DNA from: Cytophagales bacterium
Lineage (GTDB): Bacteria > Bacteroidota > Bacteroidia > Cytophagales > Spirosomataceae
Assembly (NCBI GenBank): GCA_013298215.1
Contig: JAAFKE010000001.1
Span: 196,692 to 260,691 of the forward strand
Direction of reading: 5' to 3'
DNA length: 64,000 bases
Shown: positions 1 through 8,250 of the stretch, piece by piece
How the letters are laid out: each line of letters starts with the position of its first letter
Position numbering within the stretch: position 1 is the stretch's first letter
Notes under the pieces: generated by a model
The model's database searches: none
Told to the model about the DNA's origin: nothing
Seen by the model: the letters and a program-made list of their open reading frames with translations, nothing else
Program-made: the position numbers and the translations under genes

Positions 1-497
1 AGGTTTTCTAAATCTGAAAACAAAAACTCTTTTGGAAGCAAATCAAAGCCGATAGGCTGATAGGTTAATTTATTTTGAAGCCGAAGAAGTGCGGTATTCA
101 GTATGTCTTTGTGGTCAAAAGCAAGTGTAGGTAACTCTTTTATCGGAAACCATTTTGCATCTTCTGCATCGGTATCGGCCGTTAAAACAAGTTTGGTAGA
201 ATTTACTAATGCAAAGTAGGCAACTGAAATCACTCTAAATCGTGGATCTCTGTCGATGTTGTCGCCAAAAGTAAAAAGCTGTTCCAAATAATTCACTTTT
301 ATTCCTGCTTCTTCTTTCAGTTCTCGATTTACGGCATCGTTTAGGGTTTCATTGTCTTTTACAAAACCACCGACCAACGCCCATTGGTTTTTCAATTCGC
401 CAAATTTTTGTTTGATTAGCAATACACTCAAATGATTGTCTGCATAGCCAAAAACAATTGCGTCCACCGCTATTTTAATGTTCTGTTCAAGTTTCAT
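1..497 (-). CDS. NrtR-family Nudix regulator (3' end beyond window)
   Basis: At least 165 codons are visible; the carboxyl end lies off the left edge. The first ~130 residues form a Nudix fold, with a Nudix-like helix (GGFVKDNETLNDAVNRELKE) and a downstream EEAG. The last visible residues (YQPIGFDLLPKEF) match the start of the winged-helix domain that follows the Nudix domain in NrtR-type repressors. That family senses ADP-ribose or sugar-related ligands and controls NAD salvage or sugar genes; the Bacteroides AraR protein belongs to the same fold family. The start is the ATG at 497. A palindrome lies 4-30 bases upstream of it, which suggests autoregulation. The ligand and target genes cannot be told from this window. 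Confidence 0.85.
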   Translation of the reverse strand, partial: MKLEQNIKIAVDAIVFGYADNHLSVLLIKQKFGELKNQWALVGGFVKDNETLNDAVNRELKEEAGIKVNYLEQLFTFGDNIDRDPRFRVISVAYFALVNSTKLVLTADTDAEDAKWFPIKELPTLAFDHKDILNTALLRLQNKLTYQPIGFDLLPKEFLFSDLEN

Positions 498-500
498 TTT

Positions 501-527
501 ATATATGCGTAAATTATACGCAAATAT
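501..527. promoter_or_regulatory. Palindromic operator candidate for the NrtR-like gene
   Basis: TGCGTA (506-511) and TACGCA (517-522) form a perfect inverted repeat around a 5-base spacer. The symmetry extends outward to 11-base arms with one mismatch (501-511 against 517-527). It sits immediately upstream of the ATG at 497, where a bound repressor would block transcription. Size and symmetry suit a dimeric winged-helix regulator. That it is this protein's own site is inference. Confidence 0.55.
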
Positions 528-582
528 ACGAATCTTTCCTTAACTCGATGTGTCGGTTGAGGATTTCCCAAAATCGCCCACT

Positions 583-1092
583 TCACTCTTGCTTAGAAAG
601 CACCTTGTGAGCGCGGCGTTTGCGCGTGGATTTGTGCGTAAAATCGTGCGACAAAACGCTGATGTTGCCGTCTATTTCAAGAACGGCCAAATCTACCTCT
701 TCAATCGAATTAACGCCGTGTTCGCGCACGGCCGCTTCCAGCTCGGCGGTTGTAATTTGAGAATTGTCTAAATTTTGGCGTTGTATCTTGCCTTTATAAA
801 TCAGCGTAAGTGGCTCTCCTTCAATTATTTTACTCAGTTTTTCGCTCTTAAACAGAATCATTTTCAGCGCATAATTTACCACAAACAACGCCCCTGCCGA
901 AAGCAGCCCGCCAATAAAATCGTCCATACTGCCTACCATGGCGTTCTGAACGGCGTTGCTGATGAGCAAAATAAACACCAAGTCAATGACCGACAACTGC
1001 GCGAGTTCCTTTCGGCCAAAAAGCCGCAACGAAACCACCATGAGCAGGTAGATAGTAACGGTCTGGATAATAACGCTGACGTAGGGGTGCAT
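583..1092 (-). CDS. DUF421 (YetF/YcaP-like) membrane protein
   Basis: 169 residues. Hydrophobic segments lie at about residues 5-25, 35-52 and 58-75, followed by a soluble carboxyl domain rich in charged residues (about 80-169). This is the DUF421 layout of Bacillus YetF and E. coli YcaP. The segment GRKELAQLSVIDLVFILLIS is characteristic of the family's first half. Its function is not established. I place the start at the ATG at 1092; the frame stays open further upstream only because it runs into a stop-free repeat cluster (1131-1257) that encodes meaningless repetitive peptide. The gene stands alone; the GH97 gene upstream reads in the same direction but the repeats separate them. Confidence 0.85.
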   Translation of the reverse strand: MHPYVSVIIQTVTIYLLMVVSLRLFGRKELAQLSVIDLVFILLISNAVQNAMVGSMDDFIGGLLSAGALFVVNYALKMILFKSEKLSKIIEGEPLTLIYKGKIQRQNLDNSQITTAELEAAVREHGVNSIEEVDLAVLEIDGNISVLSHDFTHKSTRKRRAHKVLSKQE

Positions 1093-1130
1093 TTTTTTGT
1101 GGCTATTTTGTAAAAAAATTGCGAAAAAAA

Positions 1131-1257
1131 GCCGTGGTCTGTGTCCCCACAAACCATGACCATTGTAGTCTGTGGGGACACAGACCACGGCGGGGGTGTC
1201 CCCACAGACCACGGCGGGGGTGTCCCCACAGACCACGGCGGGGACACAGACCACGGC
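1131..1257. repeat. Intergenic inverted plus tandem repeat cluster A
   Basis: A perfect 21-base inverted repeat (1131-1151 with 1171-1191, 19-base loop) is followed by two identical 24-base tandem units (1192-1215 and 1216-1239) and a partial unit (1240-1257). All share the core ACAGACCACGGC. Each full tandem unit begins with GGGG-TGT-CCCC, itself able to fold. The outer arms contain CTGTG-TCCC-CAC, a short stem around a four-base loop. The cluster is GC-rich against AT-rich flanks and lies between the end of the GH97 gene and the DUF421 start. It could act as a terminator or be a miniature mobile repeat. There are no spacers, so it is not CRISPR. Confidence 0.9.
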
Positions 1258-1266
1258 GGCTCAATT

Positions 1267-3345
1267 TCAAAGTTTTATAAAACTAATTGCACAACCGCCA
1301 CCGTTGGCAAGTTGTAGGTTCAATGTGTCTTTGTTGGTAACTATTTTCTGCTCAATTACGTAGGCTTCAGGATTTGTTTTCCAATCGGCGGCGGCAGCGT
1401 CTTGGTAAACTGTGGCTTTATAGCTGGTGTTTTCGGTTAGAAAATCAAGTTTTACGGTGCTTTTTCGCGCATTTTCGTCGGTAATTGCGCCCAAAAACCA
1501 ATTTTCTTCGCCCTTTTGCTTGCGCACAATCGTAACGTAATCGCCAGGTTCGGCTTCCAAAACCTTGGTGTCGCTCCAATCTACTGGCACGTCTTTGATA
1601 AACTGAAAAGCATCGAGGTGTTTGTCAAAATTTTCGGGAAAATCGCCCGCCATTTGCAGCGGACTGTACATCGTTACGTACAAAGCCAATTGTTTGGCAA
1701 GCGTAGTTTTTACCCGCGTTTTGCGGGTAGCATCGTATTGGTTGAGCTGAAAACAAAAAAAGCCTGGCGTGTAGTCCATTGGGCCGCCCATCAACCTCGT
1801 AAATGGCAAAATGGTTTCGTGTTCGGGCACAAGCCCCAAATTTGGCGCGTTGTTAAATTCGTTGCCACGGGCGGCTTCGTTGGCCAGCCAGTTTGGGTAG
1901 GTGCGGTGCAAACCCGTTGGGTGCACGGGCTCGTGCGCCTCCACCATGATTTTGTACTCGGCGGCTTTTTCGGCTACTCTCTGGTAATGATTCACCATCC
2001 ACTGGCTGTCGTGGTGTTCGCCGCGCGGAATAATTCGGCCCACGTAACCCGTTTTTACGGTGTTCATTTCGTGGTCTTGCATAAATTGAAAAGCTTTGTC
2101 AAAACGCCGCTCGTAGTTCGTGGCCGACCCCGACGTTTCGTGGTGCATAATAATTTTTACCCCTTTGACTTTGGCATAGGCCGTTAGTTCATTGATGTCA
2201 TAATCGCTGTATGGCGTTATGAAATCAAAGACATTTTCTTTCCAATTGCCAAACCAATCTTCCCAACCTTCGTTCCAACCTTCCACCAAAACCCCGTCAA
2301 AACCGTGTTTGGCGGCGTAGTCAATATACGTTTTCACGTTGGCCGTGTTGGCACCGTGCTTGTTGCCTTCTTTGTACCAATTCGATTTTCCGACGTGCAT
2401 TTCCCACCACATTCCAATAAATTTCTGCGGTTTTATCCACGACACATCGGCAATTTTTGAGGGTTCGTTGAGGTTCAAAATTAGTTTCGACGAAAGAATT
2501 TCGGTGGCCTTGTCGCTCACCACAATCGTCCGCCACGGCGTTTGAAAAGGTGCTTGTAAATAGGCTTTGTTGCCAACGGCATCGGGTGTTAGGTGGGTGG
2601 TAAAAGTAAAAGTAGCCTTGTCGAGCGTGAGGTGCATGGCGGGATAATTGACCAAGGCCGCCTCGTGGATATTGAGATAAATCCCGTCGGCGGTTTTCAT
2701 CATCAAAGGCGTTTGCACGGTGTTTGGGCCAATGACCGCTTGCAGGGCAATATCCGTTTCTTTTTTTGCCGCTTTGGTGGCATCAATTTCACTCAGTTTG
2801 GTGGTATTATACAAGTATTCGTTGGTGTCATAATCGCCTGGCATCCAGAAAGTTTTGTGGTTTCCCGCCAAATTAAACTGCGTCAATTCGTCTTTGACAA
2901 TAAAATGCTTGATTGCGGTTTGTTGCGGAAAATCATAGCGAAAACCCACGCCATCGTCGAAAACTCGAAAAATAATGTTCAGTGTATTTTTAGCATTATT
3001 TTTATCTATCAGTCTAACGGTCAGTTGTTTGTAATTATTTCTGATCGTACTTACCTCACCCAAAACGGGTTTCCAGGTTTCATCAACGGCGGTCGAGTCA
3101 ATGCCAACAACTTCAAACTTATTAAGCGTTATTTCAGGTTTTTTGAGGGCAAAACCCAGCAACGAAGGCTCGATAATCGTTTTGTTTTTGTAGGAAATCT
3201 GGTAGCTAACGTTGCCACTTTGGGCAGCACCAACTTTGAGGACAATTGCCTGGTTTGGCGAAGAAATAACGGCTTTCGTTTGGGCAAAACAGGCCGAAAC
3301 GAAGCACAAAAAAAGGAGGTTCAGAAAAAATATTGTAGATTTCAT
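1267..3345 (-). CDS. Glycoside hydrolase family 97 protein
   Basis: 692 residues, normal for GH97 (alpha-glucosidase or alpha-galactosidase; SusB of Bacteroides is the type enzyme). A signal peptide covers about residues 1-21 and predicts periplasmic export. An amino-terminal beta-sandwich runs to about residue 290, then a TIM barrel begins with FIGMWWEMHVGKSNW. Conserved barrel motifs are EAHEPVHPTG, NEAARGNE and PEHETILPFTR, which carry the glutamates expected to bind calcium and catalyse; I cannot tell from sequence alone whether the enzyme inverts or retains. Its start overlaps the stop of the upstream oxidoreductase gene by four bases (ATGA), so the two are probably cotranslated. No SusC/SusD pair is nearby. 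Confidence 0.95.
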   Translation of the reverse strand: MKSTIFFLNLLFLCFVSACFAQTKAVISSPNQAIVLKVGAAQSGNVSYQISYKNKTIIEPSLLGFALKKPEITLNKFEVVGIDSTAVDETWKPVLGEVSTIRNNYKQLTVRLIDKNNAKNTLNIIFRVFDDGVGFRYDFPQQTAIKHFIVKDELTQFNLAGNHKTFWMPGDYDTNEYLYNTTKLSEIDATKAAKKETDIALQAVIGPNTVQTPLMMKTADGIYLNIHEAALVNYPAMHLTLDKATFTFTTHLTPDAVGNKAYLQAPFQTPWRTIVVSDKATEILSSKLILNLNEPSKIADVSWIKPQKFIGMWWEMHVGKSNWYKEGNKHGANTANVKTYIDYAAKHGFDGVLVEGWNEGWEDWFGNWKENVFDFITPYSDYDINELTAYAKVKGVKIIMHHETSGSATNYERRFDKAFQFMQDHEMNTVKTGYVGRIIPRGEHHDSQWMVNHYQRVAEKAAEYKIMVEAHEPVHPTGLHRTYPNWLANEAARGNEFNNAPNLGLVPEHETILPFTRLMGGPMDYTPGFFCFQLNQYDATRKTRVKTTLAKQLALYVTMYSPLQMAGDFPENFDKHLDAFQFIKDVPVDWSDTKVLEAEPGDYVTIVRKQKGEENWFLGAITDENARKSTVKLDFLTENTSYKATVYQDAAAADWKTNPEAYVIEQKIVTNKDTLNLQLANGGGCAISFIKL

Positions 3346-4454
3346 CGGGTAGGTTTAGGTGTTTTTACTTGCTCAAAATATACCACTTGCCCCGTGCGCA
3401 CCGACTCGTCGCAGGCGAAGGCAATTTTTAGGCTATTGACTGCGTCTTGCACGTGGTCGGTCAGGTCTACATCTTCGACGATGGCCTTCAAAAAATAGCG
3501 TTGCTCGCGGTTGCACAGCTCTTGGTGGTCGGGTTCGTCGGCGAGGTTTATCCAAGTGTCTTCGTGCAAAAACTGGTCGTTGGCACCGAGCGCGGCGTGG
3601 TGCACCCGCAACGACTCGGTTTTGGTGTGCGCGTCCACGTTGTCAGATTTGCCCGTACCGCCCGCCTCTTTGGCCACAATCGAAACGCACCCCTTGGGGC
3701 CGATCACGTCTTTCACAAAAAAAGCCGTTTCGCTCATCATTGGCCCCCAACCCGCTTCGTACCAACCCACCGAGCCGTCGTCAAACCTAATTTGCAACTG
3801 CCCATAGTTGTAGTTGTCGGCAGGAATATCGTCGGTCAGCCTCGCCCCTATCGCGCTCACTTGCAAGGGTTTAGCACGCGTCATTTGGCACATTACGTCA
3901 ATGTAATGCACCCCACAATCGACAATCGGGCTGAGGCTTTTCATTAAATTACGGTGCACCGTCCACATATTGCCGTGGCTTTGTTGGTTGAGGTTCATGC
4001 GCATCACGAGCGGTTTACCTAAGTTTTGTGCTTCGGCAATGAAGCGTTCCCACGACGGGTGGACGCGCAAAATGTACCCGATTACCAGTTTTTTGTTGGC
4101 TGCTTGGGCGGCAGCGGCCACGCGCTCGGCTCCCGCCACGGTGTCGGCGAGGGGTTTTTCGACAAACACGTGGCAGCCCTGCGCCAACGCCAGCAGCGCA
4201 AAGGCTTCGTGGGTGTCGGGGTAGGTCGAAATGCAAACGGCATCGGGTTGGGTGCTTTTGAGGGCTTCGGCGTAGTCGTCGAACAAGGCGTAGCCGCCGC
4301 CGAGGCGTTCGTTAAGCGTTATTTTGCTTTGGCCCGTCGAAACGATTCCGCAGATTTCAAAACCATCTAACAATTGGTAAGCCAGCGCGTGCGACGCGCC
4401 CATGTTGCCGCAACCAACCACCAAAACGCGCAAAGGAAAACTTAAAACAGCCAT
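3342..4454 (-). CDS. Gfo/Idh/MocA family oxidoreductase
   Basis: 370 residues from the preferred ATG at 4454; an ATG 45 bases upstream is also in frame but adds residues outside the family's usual length. An amino-terminal Rossmann motif (VLVVGCGNMGASHA) binds NAD(P). HVFVEKPLA carries the EKP catalytic signature (about residues 95-103), and the carboxyl half is the alpha/beta substrate domain. Family members oxidise or reduce sugars, inositols and related polyols; a few act as glycosidases through transient oxidation. It comes first in a two-gene unit with the GH97 glycosidase (ATGA overlap), suggesting that it processes a sugar that enzyme releases. The substrate is unknown. No signal peptide, so it is cytosolic. 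Confidence 0.92.
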   Translation of the reverse strand: MAVLSFPLRVLVVGCGNMGASHALAYQLLDGFEICGIVSTGQSKITLNERLGGGYALFDDYAEALKSTQPDAVCISTYPDTHEAFALLALAQGCHVFVEKPLADTVAGAERVAAAAQAANKKLVIGYILRVHPSWERFIAEAQNLGKPLVMRMNLNQQSHGNMWTVHRNLMKSLSPIVDCGVHYIDVMCQMTRAKPLQVSAIGARLTDDIPADNYNYGQLQIRFDDGSVGWYEAGWGPMMSETAFFVKDVIGPKGCVSIVAKEAGGTGKSDNVDAHTKTESLRVHHAALGANDQFLHEDTWINLADEPDHQELCNREQRYFLKAIVEDVDLTDHVQDAVNSLKIAFACDESVRTGQVVYFEQVKTPKPTR

Positions 4455-4597
4455 TTGAAACAATGGGAAATAATGATGTTGAATTTTAATTTTATCCAAT
4501 TAGGACGAAAATGTAAACCAAGTAATCATGTCGAATTTTGGCAGATTCGCCCGCGCGATTATCGAGTAAGTGACTATTTATTAAGTAGTTGCGAAAT

Positions 4598-4650
4598 AAA
4601 AAAAATGACGATTGTTTACTTACAATTCATTGGGTTAGTCATTTTTTTTT
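4598..4650 (-). terminator. Rho-independent terminator after GH16 gene
   Basis: On the minus strand an A-rich arm ending ATGAC (4649-4638) pairs with GTCATTTTTTTT (4609-4598), with a smaller ATTGT/ACAAT stem inside the loop. The U-run lies on the minus-strand 3' side, 30-85 bases after the GH16 stop. Confidence 0.7.
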
Positions 4651-4682
4651 GTTTGAGGTTGGTTTGGCAAAATTACCCGCAA

Positions 4683-5546
4683 TTACTTTTTAAGCGCGTA
4701 AACCCGAACGTAATCAACCTCCATGCGTTGCGGAAATATGGTGTTATCAACACCCTTTTGGCCGCCCCACTCACCTCCCACCGCAATGTTCATAATCAGG
4801 TAAAATGGCTTATCAAAGGGCCAAACCTGCCAGCCACCGTCGCGCTTAAAGGTAAAATAATCCTTGTCGTCCACCAAAATCTTAATGCTTTCGGGTGTCC
4901 ACTCGGTCGTATAAACGTGAAAATCAGTCAGCGCCGTTGGCACAATAACATTATTGCCCTTGTTGGTATTTATGCTATGATTGAAGGCCTTGGTGTGAAT
5001 ATTGCCGTGGACTCGGGTTGGGTCAAAGCCCACGTGTTCCATAATGTCTATCTCGCCGTTGTCGGGCCAATAACTGGTGCCATACGTCTGGTTGGTGGCA
5101 AGCATCCATACAGCGGGCCAAGTACCGATCCCCTGCGGTAGTTTGGCCCTGATCTCAAACTTACCATACGTCCAGTCACGTTTGTTTTTGGTTATAAGCC
5201 GCGCCGACGAATAATTGTTGCTGGCCGAATTTTCGTTGTGGGCTTCAATAATGAGTTTCCCGTTTTCGACGCGGGCATTTTTAGCGTTTCGGGTATAATT
5301 TTGCAACTCTTTGTTGCCCCAGCCGTTTCCACCCGTGTCATAATCCCAATTTTTAGGGTCGGGCGCACCCGCGTTGTCAAATTCGTCTTGCCAGAATGGC
5401 GTACTTTCAAAAGCATATACCACTGGTTGGGCCGCCGGGGCTGGAACAAAAGAGGGTGGCATCGCATTGTCATTGGCCTTTTGGCAAGCCATAAAAACAG
5501 TGAGTATTGCCGCAGAAAAAGTGGAGGTCAAAATGGTCTTGTTCAT
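4683..5546 (-). CDS. GH16 endo-beta-glucanase (laminarinase-like) lipoprotein
   Basis: 287 residues. A lipoprotein signal peptide ends VFMAC, with the lipid-carrying cysteine at residue 21, so the enzyme is probably membrane-anchored. After a proline-rich linker comes a GH16 jelly-roll. The catalytic motif GEIDIMEHVG gives nucleophile E165, D167 and acid/base E170. Tryptophan-rich substrate motifs (GTWPAVWML, WPDNGEID) suit a beta-1,3-glucanase. I start at the ATG at 5546 because it leads directly into the lipoprotein signal; an in-frame ATG 138 bases upstream would place an unrelated stretch before it. It is divergent from the BON-LysM gene and ends at a clear terminator. Substrate specificity is inferred from the family. 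Confidence 0.93.
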   Translation of the reverse strand: MNKTILTSTFSAAILTVFMACQKANDNAMPPSFVPAPAAQPVVYAFESTPFWQDEFDNAGAPDPKNWDYDTGGNGWGNKELQNYTRNAKNARVENGKLIIEAHNENSASNNYSSARLITKNKRDWTYGKFEIRAKLPQGIGTWPAVWMLATNQTYGTSYWPDNGEIDIMEHVGFDPTRVHGNIHTKAFNHSINTNKGNNVIVPTALTDFHVYTTEWTPESIKILVDDKDYFTFKRDGGWQVWPFDKPFYLIMNIAVGGEWGGQKGVDNTIFPQRMEVDYVRVYALKK

Positions 5547-5595
5547 ATTGCTTATTTTTTGGGTTAAATGTAAACATAATAAAGACAACAAATTG

Positions 5596-5625
5596 TTGCA
5601 ATCAATGTAAAAAATAGTAGTTTTG
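5596..5625 (+). promoter_or_regulatory. Bacteroidota promoter of the BON-LysM gene
   Basis: TTG (5596-5598), a 19-base spacer, then TAGTTTTG (5618-5625), matching TTG-N19-TAnnTTTG. The start codon is 44 bases downstream. Confidence 0.65.
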
Positions 5626-5668
5626 AGCGGGATTTTTAAATTAAATATCAAACAAAACTCCAAACACA

Positions 5669-6139
5669 ATGGGATTAATGTCATTTTTTAAGGGCGTGGG
5701 CGAAAAAGTCTTCGGAAAAGCTGAGGTAGCACCCACCCCCGAAAAAGCCGCTGAGGCCGAGCCGCTCCGCGCCAGCGCACTGCTCGCCCACGTGAAGCAA
5801 CTCGGACTGGCCTATAACAGCCTAACCGTAAGAACATCGGGCGACACCGTGACGCTCGAAGGCGAGGTTGCCACGCAAGCCGACTCGGAGAAAATTGCGC
5901 TCGCAGTTGGTAACGTGGAGGGCGTTGAGGTGGTAGACAACCGCCTGAATGTAGCCGAGCCCAAAGAGGAGGCACGCTACCACAGCGTAGAAAAAGGTGA
6001 TTCGCTTTCGAAAATTGCCAAAGAATACTACGGCGATGCCATGAAGTATCCCGTTATTTTTGAGGCCAACAAGCCAATGCTCAAAAGCCCAGAACTCATT
6101 TACCCAGGCCAAGTACTGAGAATACCAGCGTTGGACTAA
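5669..6139 (+). CDS. kbp: BON and LysM domain protein, Kbp/YgaU homologue
   Basis: 156 residues, against 149 in E. coli Kbp (YgaU), a cytoplasmic potassium-binding protein. The amino end (MGLMSFFKGVGEKVFGKA) matches the family. A BON domain spans about residues 35-100 and a LysM domain 104-153, ending in the family signature ANKPMLKSPELIYPGQVLRI. No signal peptide is visible, which agrees with a cytoplasmic protein despite the LysM domain. It has its own promoter and a strong terminator, so it is probably monocistronic. Orthology is well supported; potassium binding here is by homology only. Confidence 0.92.
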   Translation: MGLMSFFKGVGEKVFGKAEVAPTPEKAAEAEPLRASALLAHVKQLGLAYNSLTVRTSGDTVTLEGEVATQADSEKIALAVGNVEGVEVVDNRLNVAEPKEEARYHSVEKGDSLSKIAKEYYGDAMKYPVIFEANKPMLKSPELIYPGQVLRIPALD

Positions 6140-6170
6140 ATCCTGCTTTCTCAGGCAATGATTTACTTGT

Positions 6171-6207
6171 AAAAAAATGCAGTGCGACTTCGCACTGCAT
6201 TTTTTTA
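6171..6207. terminator. Bidirectional terminator between kbp and DUF58 gene
   Basis: An A-run then TGCAGTGCGA (6178-6187) pairs with TCGCACTGCA (6190-6199), followed by a T-run to 6207. It has U-tracts on both strands, suiting the two convergent genes; the DUF58 stop codon overlaps its edge. Confidence 0.9.
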
Positions 6208-7116
6208 TCTCATCTTGTTGCGCTTGGCCAGGTAGGCGGTCATAATTTGGTCGAAACCCTGCTCAATATCTGCCTCAATAAAATCGATGCGGTATTGGCC
6301 ACAGCGTAGTTTAAGGTCTTGGTAAAACTGTTTGATCGATGCCTGGTAGGTTTGCCGCACTTGGCTTGGCTGCACTTTTACGCGCTCACCAGTTTCCAAA
6401 TCAATAAACTCGTAGGGGCGTTCGTCGAAATCGAAATTTGCTTCCGTTCGTTGGTCGGTGACGTGAAACAGCAGTACTTCGTGCAGGTTGTGGCGCAAAT
6501 GTTGCAGCGCACCAAAAAGCTGCTCGGCGTTCTGAAAATCATCGAACATATCGCTAAAAATAATGACCAGCGAACGCTTATGGATTTTTTCGGCAATCTG
6601 GTGCAGCACCTCCGCCACCGACGTTTTGCGGAGCGGCTTCGGTTTTAGGAGCAGCTGGTCTAACTCACTAAATATTTTGTGTACGTGCGACGGCGTGGAT
6701 TTTACGGGCGTTTGTACCTCAATCTGGTCCGAAAACGTGCACAGGCTCACCGCGTCGCGCTGCCGTTGGAGCATATAAGCTACCGCCCCCGCCGCCATGG
6801 TACTGAAAGTTATTTTGCCGTAGTTTTTTTCGGGATAATACATCGACGACGACGTGTCGATGAGCAACTGGCAACGCAAGTTGGTTTCTTCTTCGTAGCG
6901 TTTTACAAACAGTTTTTCGGTTTTTCCGTACACCTTCCAATCGATGTGCCGCGTGCTTTCGCCAGTGTTGTAGAGGCGATGTTCGGCAAACTCCACGGAA
7001 AATCCGTGAAACGGCGACTTGTGCAGGCCAGTAATAAAGCCCTCCACGAGTTGTTTGGCCAAAAACTCCACGTTTCCGTACTGGCGCACCTTGGCTATGT
7101 CCAACTGGTTGTTCAT
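6205..7116 (-). CDS. DUF58 domain protein (VWA-like)
   Basis: 303 residues. The motif FAEHRLYNTGESTRHIDWKVYG is the DUF58 signature, shortened in this entry's key residues to Y-G-E-S-R-IDW-YG. It is followed by a von Willebrand A-like fold with a MIDAS-like DTSSSM (about residues 88-93). DUF58 proteins usually pair with a MoxR-type AAA+ ATPase and several VWA membrane proteins; none lies within this window, so the rest of that set would be elsewhere or absent. Its start overlaps the RlpA-like gene's stop by four bases (ATGA), so that gene is upstream and cotranscribed. No signal peptide or membrane segment is seen. Confidence 0.9.
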   Translation of the reverse strand: MNNQLDIAKVRQYGNVEFLAKQLVEGFITGLHKSPFHGFSVEFAEHRLYNTGESTRHIDWKVYGKTEKLFVKRYEEETNLRCQLLIDTSSSMYYPEKNYGKITFSTMAAGAVAYMLQRQRDAVSLCTFSDQIEVQTPVKSTPSHVHKIFSELDQLLLKPKPLRKTSVAEVLHQIAEKIHKRSLVIIFSDMFDDFQNAEQLFGALQHLRHNLHEVLLFHVTDQRTEANFDFDERPYEFIDLETGERVKVQPSQVRQTYQASIKQFYQDLKLRCGQYRIDFIEADIEQGFDQIMTAYLAKRNKMR

Positions 7117-7571
7117 TGGCGTTGAAGTGCAGGCTGCACGGTTGCTTCGATAATCTCTCCCACGTCGGTCATCAGGTCGTTTCGCCCCAAAAATATCATT
7201 CCTTGCATACCTACTACCCTAATTTTGACCTTGGTTTCGCCCCGATTTATAAAGTCTAACTGGTGGGCGGCCGCCCGCGACAAGTCCAACACCCGACCCT
7301 TCGCATAAGGACCACGGTCGGTTACGCGCACTACCACCGTTTTGTCATTGGCCAAATTTGTCACCTCGATCATGGTATTAAAAGGTAGTGTACGATGAGC
7401 GGCCGTCATGGCTTTGTTGCTAAAACGCTCGCCACAAGCCGTTTTTTTTCCTTTAAAAAATTTGGCGTAAAACGACGCTTTGCCAGCATGTTCGGCCCCC
7501 AGCTGGGCATTGACGTGGTTCGACTGGTTGATCCAAAACGAAAACAATAAAAACAATTTGAGTGCTTGCAT
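7113..7571 (-). CDS. RlpA-like septal ring/double-psi beta-barrel protein
   Basis: 152 residues. A signal peptide (about 1-22) predicts export. The mature part is a double-psi beta-barrel (about 30-125) with GKASFYAKFFKGKKTACGE and VVRVTDRGPYAKGRVLDLS, the RlpA signatures including the conserved Asp of the catalytic pocket. RlpA proteins cleave or bind denuded peptidoglycan glycans at the septum. This one lacks the SPOR domain found in longer homologues. Its stop overlaps the start of the DUF58 gene, so the two form an operon. Confidence 0.9.
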   Translation of the reverse strand: MQALKLFLLFSFWINQSNHVNAQLGAEHAGKASFYAKFFKGKKTACGERFSNKAMTAAHRTLPFNTMIEVTNLANDKTVVVRVTDRGPYAKGRVLDLSRAAAHQLDFINRGETKVKIRVVGMQGMIFLGRNDLMTDVGEIIEATVQPALQRQ

Positions 7572-7660
7572 AAATTCAGGTTCTTACGAAAAACAATACC
7601 TTGTATTTGTTACCTCAACCACTCACAAAAACTATGCCCCAAATTACCGACACCAAATTA

Positions 7661-8212
7661 CTACCCTTTCAGGTACTCCTTGCGTTTAAGGAGCATTTCG
7701 AAAAGTTTAATATCAGTTTCAGAATTGAAAATGGTGTAGGGCAGGTAAATAAACTGGCCTTTTGAGAGCGTCATCACGTAGGCTTCTTTGTTTTTTACGA
7801 CGGTTTTCACCTGCTCCCATTTCATTACGCCACCTTCTTTAGAATTGAGTTTCATCAATATCTGGCGGTTATCGATCTCATAGACGTACTTTTCAAAGAG
7901 TGGTTTGTACTGCGCCAACTGGGTGATCCCAGTGAACTGAATAGCCCAAAAAGCCACGTACAAGGCCACCCCAACGATGATCGTCACGTAGATCCAGATG
8001 TTTGGATACACGCCCGTGATCCCCAAAATGGCATTGACCAGCAACAAACCGACGGGCAATAGCACCCACATTTTTTGGTCTTCCCAAGTTTGTTTCATGC
8101 CCAATTTCACGTATGTATTGGTGCTTAGGGCGTATTTTTTTGTCTTGATGGCGTTTGGCGCAGACGGCATCTGATAAACGGGTTGGTGTTTGTTGGCGGG
8201 TACTTTGGCCAT
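7661..8212 (-). CDS. Hypothetical membrane protein, YcxB-like
   Basis: 183 residues. Two hydrophobic segments (about residues 50-68 and 74-92) follow a basic amino end. The soluble tail (about 110-180) contains MKWEQVKTVVKNKEAYVM and QFIYLPYTIF, which resemble the YcxB-like carboxyl domain (a conserved tryptophan, then a leucine-proline strand). Function is unknown. It lies downstream of the spermidine synthase terminator, so it is probably transcribed separately from the 8213-8259 gap. Confidence 0.75.
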   Translation of the reverse strand: MAKVPANKHQPVYQMPSAPNAIKTKKYALSTNTYVKLGMKQTWEDQKMWVLLPVGLLLVNAILGITGVYPNIWIYVTIIVGVALYVAFWAIQFTGITQLAQYKPLFEKYVYEIDNRQILMKLNSKEGGVMKWEQVKTVVKNKEAYVMTLSKGQFIYLPYTIFNSETDIKLFEMLLKRKEYLKG

Positions 8213-8250
8213 GTTGTTGGTTTTGTAGTTTATAAATTAGGTGGCAAATC

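Noticed and set aside
1192-1239. Identical 24-base tandem units that could suggest a CRISPR array
   Set aside because: Units abut directly with no spacers, there are only two full copies, and no cas gene is present.
1093-1254. Amino-terminal extension of the DUF421 protein
   Set aside because: It is a translation of the repeat cluster; the family starts at the ATG at 1092.
1267-5546. GH97 plus GH16 as a polysaccharide utilization locus
   Set aside because: No SusC/SusD pair, transporter or sensor; the two genes are separated by a terminator.
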